Assembly: GCA_046727435.1 (NCBI GenBank)
Contig: JBKPCR010000096.1
Span: forward strand, 1 to 8,242
Reading direction: 5' to 3'
DNA length: 8,242 nucleotides
Source of the DNA: CAVPRW01 sp046727435 [NCBI: bacterium]
Lineage (GTDB): Bacteria; Tectomicrobia; Entotheonellia; J063
Shown here: piece after piece, positions 6,436-8,242 of the stretch
Numbering within the stretch: position 1 is the first letter of the stretch
Layout: each line of letters starts with the position of its first letter
The notes under the pieces: model-generated
Told to the model about the DNA's origin: nothing
Databases searched by the model: none
The model's input: the letters and a program-made list of their open reading frames with translations, nothing else
Translations under genes and position numbers: made by a program

Positions 6436-6755
6436 AGGCGTATCTCCTCACCCCCGATCAAGAGCCGGTTGCCGCGTTTGATGCCGATCGCGAGGATGGC
6501 GACAACATGCTGCTGGTGGTCAAGGTCGTAGAACACCCGAAACCGATTCCCGGGTCCGAATCGAAGTTCCCATGTCGCTTCAAAGAACACGGGCCGTTTC
6601 AAAGGTTTTCGATTACGTGTTGTGACATCCGGTTCATATGACAAGCGTTCCTGAATGGTCGAGCGAATGAGAGAATAGTAGTTGGCCGCAATCGCTCGTA
6701 GATGGATACGGGTGATCGGGGCATAGGTAATCGTGAACGGTTGCTTCTGCTCCAT
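6432..6755 (-). CDS. RelE/ParE-superfamily toxin
   Basis: A 107-residue protein with RelE/ParE features: an N-terminal beta strand (FTITYAP), two helices (RIHLRAIAANYYSLIRSTIQERLSYEP), a TRNRKPLKRP loop, the central WELRFGPGNRFRVFYDLD beta hairpin, and a VVAILAIGIKRGNRLLIGGEE C-terminal strand. Members are mRNA interferases or gyrase inhibitors; basic residues in the hairpin and the C-terminal region are present, so it may be active, but which target applies cannot be told. An ATG at 6794 is in frame, but I choose 6755 because the first one lies inside the -35 box and because family proteins start near FTIxYAP. No Shine-Dalgarno is present; the predicted transcript start is only 3-5 nt upstream. 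It is cotranscribed with the Phd antitoxin. Confidence 0.83.
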   Translation of the reverse strand: MEQKQPFTITYAPITRIHLRAIAANYYSLIRSTIQERLSYEPDVTTRNRKPLKRPVFFEATWELRFGPGNRFRVFYDLDHQQHVVAILAIGIKRGNRLLIGGEEIRL

Positions 6756-6777
6756 GGTGACTAGAATTATAGTCACC
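6756..6777. promoter_or_regulatory. Palindromic operator over the -10 box of the toxin-antitoxin operon
   Basis: GGTGACTA (6756-6763) and TAGTCACC (6770-6777) are perfect 8-bp inverted arms around a 6-bp spacer. The element covers the whole -10 box and the predicted transcript start and directly abuts the toxin ATG. Autorepression by the antitoxin or toxin-antitoxin complex is the known mode for Phd/YefM modules; assigning this palindrome as their site is inference. Confidence 0.65.
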
Positions 6778-6794
6778 CCGCCTAAGCCCGTCAA
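6766..6794 (-). promoter_or_regulatory. Strong sigma-70 promoter of the RelE/Phd operon
   Basis: TTGACG (6789-6794), exactly 17 nt, then a perfect TATAAT (6766-6771), read on the minus strand. Transcription should begin near 6758-6760, 3-5 nt before the toxin ATG at 6755, so the mRNA would be nearly leaderless. This is the best promoter in the window. Confidence 0.8.
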
Positions 6795-6842
6795 CCACTG
6801 CTGTGGAAACGGATGCTACGAACGTAGGGTGATATGTAGGGT

Positions 6843-7068
6843 GGAATTGACATTTCACGCACGACTTTGCAGCGCCTGGTGGGCGCTCTGCACATGGGGC
6901 CGGAACACACCCTGGTAGACCTCGGCTACGGCCACGGCGGTCCCAGCCTGTGGGTTGCTCAACGGATCGGGGCGAAACCTCATCGGCATCCACCTCTTTG
7001 CCGTCGACGTAGCATTGGCGCGGGGCCTGTGCGTAGGCTTCACGGATCGTAAGCGCTCAGGTGGTTGA
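6843..7068 (+). pseudogene. Fragment of a SAM-dependent methyltransferase, frameshifted
   Basis: The plus strand reads [20 protein letters not shown], then [18 protein letters not shown], which is the motif I (SAM-binding, D-x-G-x-G-x-G type) region of a class I methyltransferase. After GIGA the frame must shift by one base within the AAA at 6975-6977; the next frame then gives [25 protein letters not shown], the expected motif II strand and following helix, before a TGA at 7066-7068. Usual acidic and small residues are changed (family LGCG reads LGYG, GIDL reads GIHL), consistent with decay. About 70 codons remain of a gene of around 250. I see no start codon or ribosome binding site; the left limit is approximate. 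Homology ends near 7045, where an opposite-strand CNNM fragment begins. Confidence 0.65.
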
Positions 7069-7226
7069 GCAGGCGCGAGCAGGCGGCTCGCGCTGCCGTT
7101 GCCTTGAGCGGCCAGCGTTTCGACGCGCGAGCGGCGCACCCCGACGAGCGCGAACTCCGACGCGACTAAGAAGCCATTAGCCAAGACTAACAGCAACACG
7201 ACTATGATGTAGAGAAGCGTAAGCAT
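7049..7226 (-). pseudogene. N-terminal fragment of a CNNM/CorC-type (hemolysin-like) membrane protein
   Basis: From the ATG at 7226 the first 50 codons give one hydrophobic membrane segment and the CNNM (DUF21) start: [50 protein letters not shown]. Full proteins have about 430 residues, with several membrane helices, a CBS pair and a CorC-type domain, and are linked to Mg/Co ion transport; all of that is missing. The frame breaks at a 10-bp tandem duplication (7067-7086); removing one copy restores RLLNHLSAY, after which homology stops at about 7049. No Shine-Dalgarno is seen before the ATG, though the family N-terminus fits this start. The remnant is not functional. Confidence 0.75.
7067..7086. 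repeat. 10-bp tandem duplication that breaks the CNNM frame
   Basis: GAGCAGGCGC is followed immediately by GAGCAGGCGG (9 of 10 identical). A 10-bp duplication shifts the frame by one base. Deleting one unit rejoins RLL to NHLSAY on the minus strand, the expected CNNM continuation, so this looks like the inactivating or a later decay mutation. Confidence 0.65.
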
Positions 7227-7972
7227 ATGTGAAGCAAATGATATGACAAGTGAGAGGGCAATGGTAGTGACAGGCGGATGTTTGGCATCGGGCGTGCCAA
7301 GACGTTCGGCCGGATGCGCGAGGCGAGCTTCCGCAAGACGCGGGCAGCGGAGAGTTCAACCGAGTGGGACACCGCCTGGTACCCCCGCCTCTCGCAGAGG
7401 TTCCCGCGCCTTCCCCATTAGCGCAAACTATTCCGGGGTCGTGCCCTCATGACTTCTAGATGAGGCGACACATAGCGATTGAAATCCCCGCGTGGTTGGT
7501 TGTAGAATGATTTCACTCGAAAGGGGAGTAGGTCACCCACCTTCAAGGGGTCCGGTGAGGCCGTCACCACGGTGCCCGACGCGGGGCACCCGGCGCATCG
7601 GGTAGAGCGTAGCTGGCTCGACGACCAAGACCTTTTGCGGCTCTCGCGGCGCGCAGAGGGTTTTTCCTTTTGGCGCGACCGCGGCAAGTCACGCTTGCGT
7701 TGACGCGCGAAAGGATTGGGGGATGTTCGAGCTTCTCCGCTCTCCGAATACCGGCGGTTTTATCCCGGCTCCGTCCGTCTCGTTACTGTTCCTCCCTAAT
7801 CCCAACCTGAGCGTCTTCTGTCGTCAAGCCTGTGCCCTAAGCCTCCGCAACGTCGCCTCCTGGAGATTTATCTGGGACGGGCTGTTGCCCCCGTTCACGT
7901 TAAAGCTCCCACAGGCAGCGCCACGCTGCCGGCTGCATTTGTACGATGGCATGCCCGACCCCTGCTTGCCAC
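7227..7972. other. Long stretch with no recognised gene
   Basis: About 750 bases between the CNNM fragment and the universal stress protein gene. A short frame at 7278-7421 (plus, 47 codons, starting [16 protein letters not shown]), a minus frame at 7418-7687 (containing DLLPFRVKSFYNQPRGDF) and a competing plus frame ending at about 7704 were examined. None has a good ribosome binding site or a family I recognise, and the two long ones overlap antiparallel. It may contain further decayed gene pieces. A hairpin sits at 7914-7930. Confidence 0.45.
7914..7930 (+). promoter_or_regulatory. Hairpin in the leader of the universal stress protein gene
   Basis: GGCAGCG and CGCTGCC form a perfect 7-bp stem with a 3-nt loop, 55 nt before the start codon. 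No U-tract follows, so it is not a standard terminator; a role in mRNA leader structure is only possible. Confidence 0.3.
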
Positions 7973-7980
7973 AAGGAGGT
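7973..7980 (+). promoter_or_regulatory. Shine-Dalgarno of the universal stress protein gene
   Basis: AAGGAGGT, a full match to the 16S anti-Shine-Dalgarno core, 5 nt before the ATG at 7986. It predicts strong translation and fixes the start. Confidence 0.8.
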
Positions 7981-7985
7981 GGAAG

Positions 7986-8242
7986 ATGAACGAGGTCTCG
8001 AAATTATTAATCGCTTATGACGGCTCCGCGTGCTCTGATGCAGCGCTTAACGATTTGACGCGCGCCGGGCTGCGCGCGGCTGTCGAGGCGGTGGTGGTGA
8101 CGGCGGCCGACATGATTCTGCCTCCGCCGGACGATGAACTGCCCGATGATGACGTGCCCGCGATTCGCATCCCCGAGGTCGAGCGGCACGCTCGAGCACG
8201 CTCGGAGATGGCTATCAGAAAGGCGCGGGTTTTCGCTGAGCG
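7986..8242 (+). CDS. Universal stress protein (UspA family), 3' end outside window
   Basis: The first 85 codons of a Usp-fold protein, cut by the right edge. The N-terminus KLLIAYDGSACSDAAL is the classic first strand plus loop of the family, with the Asp of YDGS in the nucleotide-site position. It is followed by a helix (TRAGLRAAVEA), a second strand (AVVVTAAD), an acidic Pro-rich insert (LPPPDDELPDDDVP) and the beginning of a long charged helix (EVERHARARSEMAIRKARVFAE). The ATP-binding GxxGxxG motif near the C-terminus is beyond the window, so nucleotide binding cannot be judged. It has a very strong ribosome binding site. The protein is expected to be cytoplasmic and stress-responsive by family; its exact role is unknown, and a two-domain form cannot be excluded. 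Confidence 0.85.
   Translation, partial: MNEVSKLLIAYDGSACSDAALNDLTRAGLRAAVEAVVVTAADMILPPPDDELPDDDVPAIRIPEVERHARARSEMAIRKARVFAE

Noticed and set aside
6756-6794. Toxin start at the in-frame ATG at 6794
   Set aside because: That ATG sits within the -35 hexamer of the strong promoter, so it would not be on the transcript, and the 13 extra residues do not fit the family N-terminus.
6634-6993. Minus-strand 119-codon frame crossing the toxin start and the methyltransferase fragment
   Set aside because: It spans a promoter and two unrelated regions, has no family character, and is Arg/Pro/Ser-rich as expected of a chance frame.
1-8242. CRISPR array, tRNA, rRNA or complete insertion sequence
   Set aside because: No regularly spaced direct repeats, no cloverleaf-like sequence with tRNA consensus, no rRNA segment and no transposase text were found.

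Overview
The window reads as a moderately GC-rich bacterial chromosome piece, probably from an uncultivated environmental lineage. An LLM-class flavin oxidoreductase, a BNR propeller, dienelactone hydrolase and amidohydrolase pieces, PIN/DUF104 and RelE/Phd toxin-antitoxin genes and a Usp-family gene together recall large soil or sponge-associated genomes such as Tectomicrobia/Entotheonella-like bacteria or Acidobacteria. That placement is an inference from gene content only; there is no rRNA or tRNA to anchor it.

Layout. The left edge (1-667, minus) holds most of a luciferase-like flavin-dependent monooxygenase with a good ribosome binding site; its 3' end lies outside the window. About 0.8 kb with no convincing gene follows. 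A 571-residue exported protein with one CXXCH haem-binding motif occupies 1476-3191 (plus). A seven-Asp-box beta-propeller protein occupies 3367-4401 (minus), with a possible terminator hairpin just beyond its stop.

From about 4.5 to 7.1 kb the window is a patchwork of broken genes and small stress modules. A dienelactone hydrolase pseudogene (minus) has lost its start codon and catalytic middle. The first 80 or so codons of an amidohydrolase (plus) stop next to a perfect 12-bp inverted repeat. A DUF104-type antitoxin (minus) is followed by only the first 53 codons of its PIN-domain toxin partner. An apparently intact RelE/ParE toxin plus Phd/YefM antitoxin operon is transcribed on the minus strand, toxin first. 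A frameshifted methyltransferase fragment (plus) abuts the N-terminal piece of a CNNM/CorC-type membrane protein (minus), which is broken by a 10-bp tandem duplication.

From about 7.23 to 7.98 kb I recognise no gene. The right edge starts a universal stress protein gene with a near-perfect Shine-Dalgarno sequence, cut by the window end.

How the parts work together. The only clear functional unit is the RelE/Phd operon. It has a TTGACG-N17-TATAAT promoter, an 8-bp-arm palindrome lying over the -10 box, a predicted near-leaderless toxin start, and a 4-nt ATGA overlap coupling toxin to antitoxin. The other genes look like independent single-gene units. I see no convincing new multi-gene system; the most informative signals are the toxin operon's control region and the gene-decay junctions.
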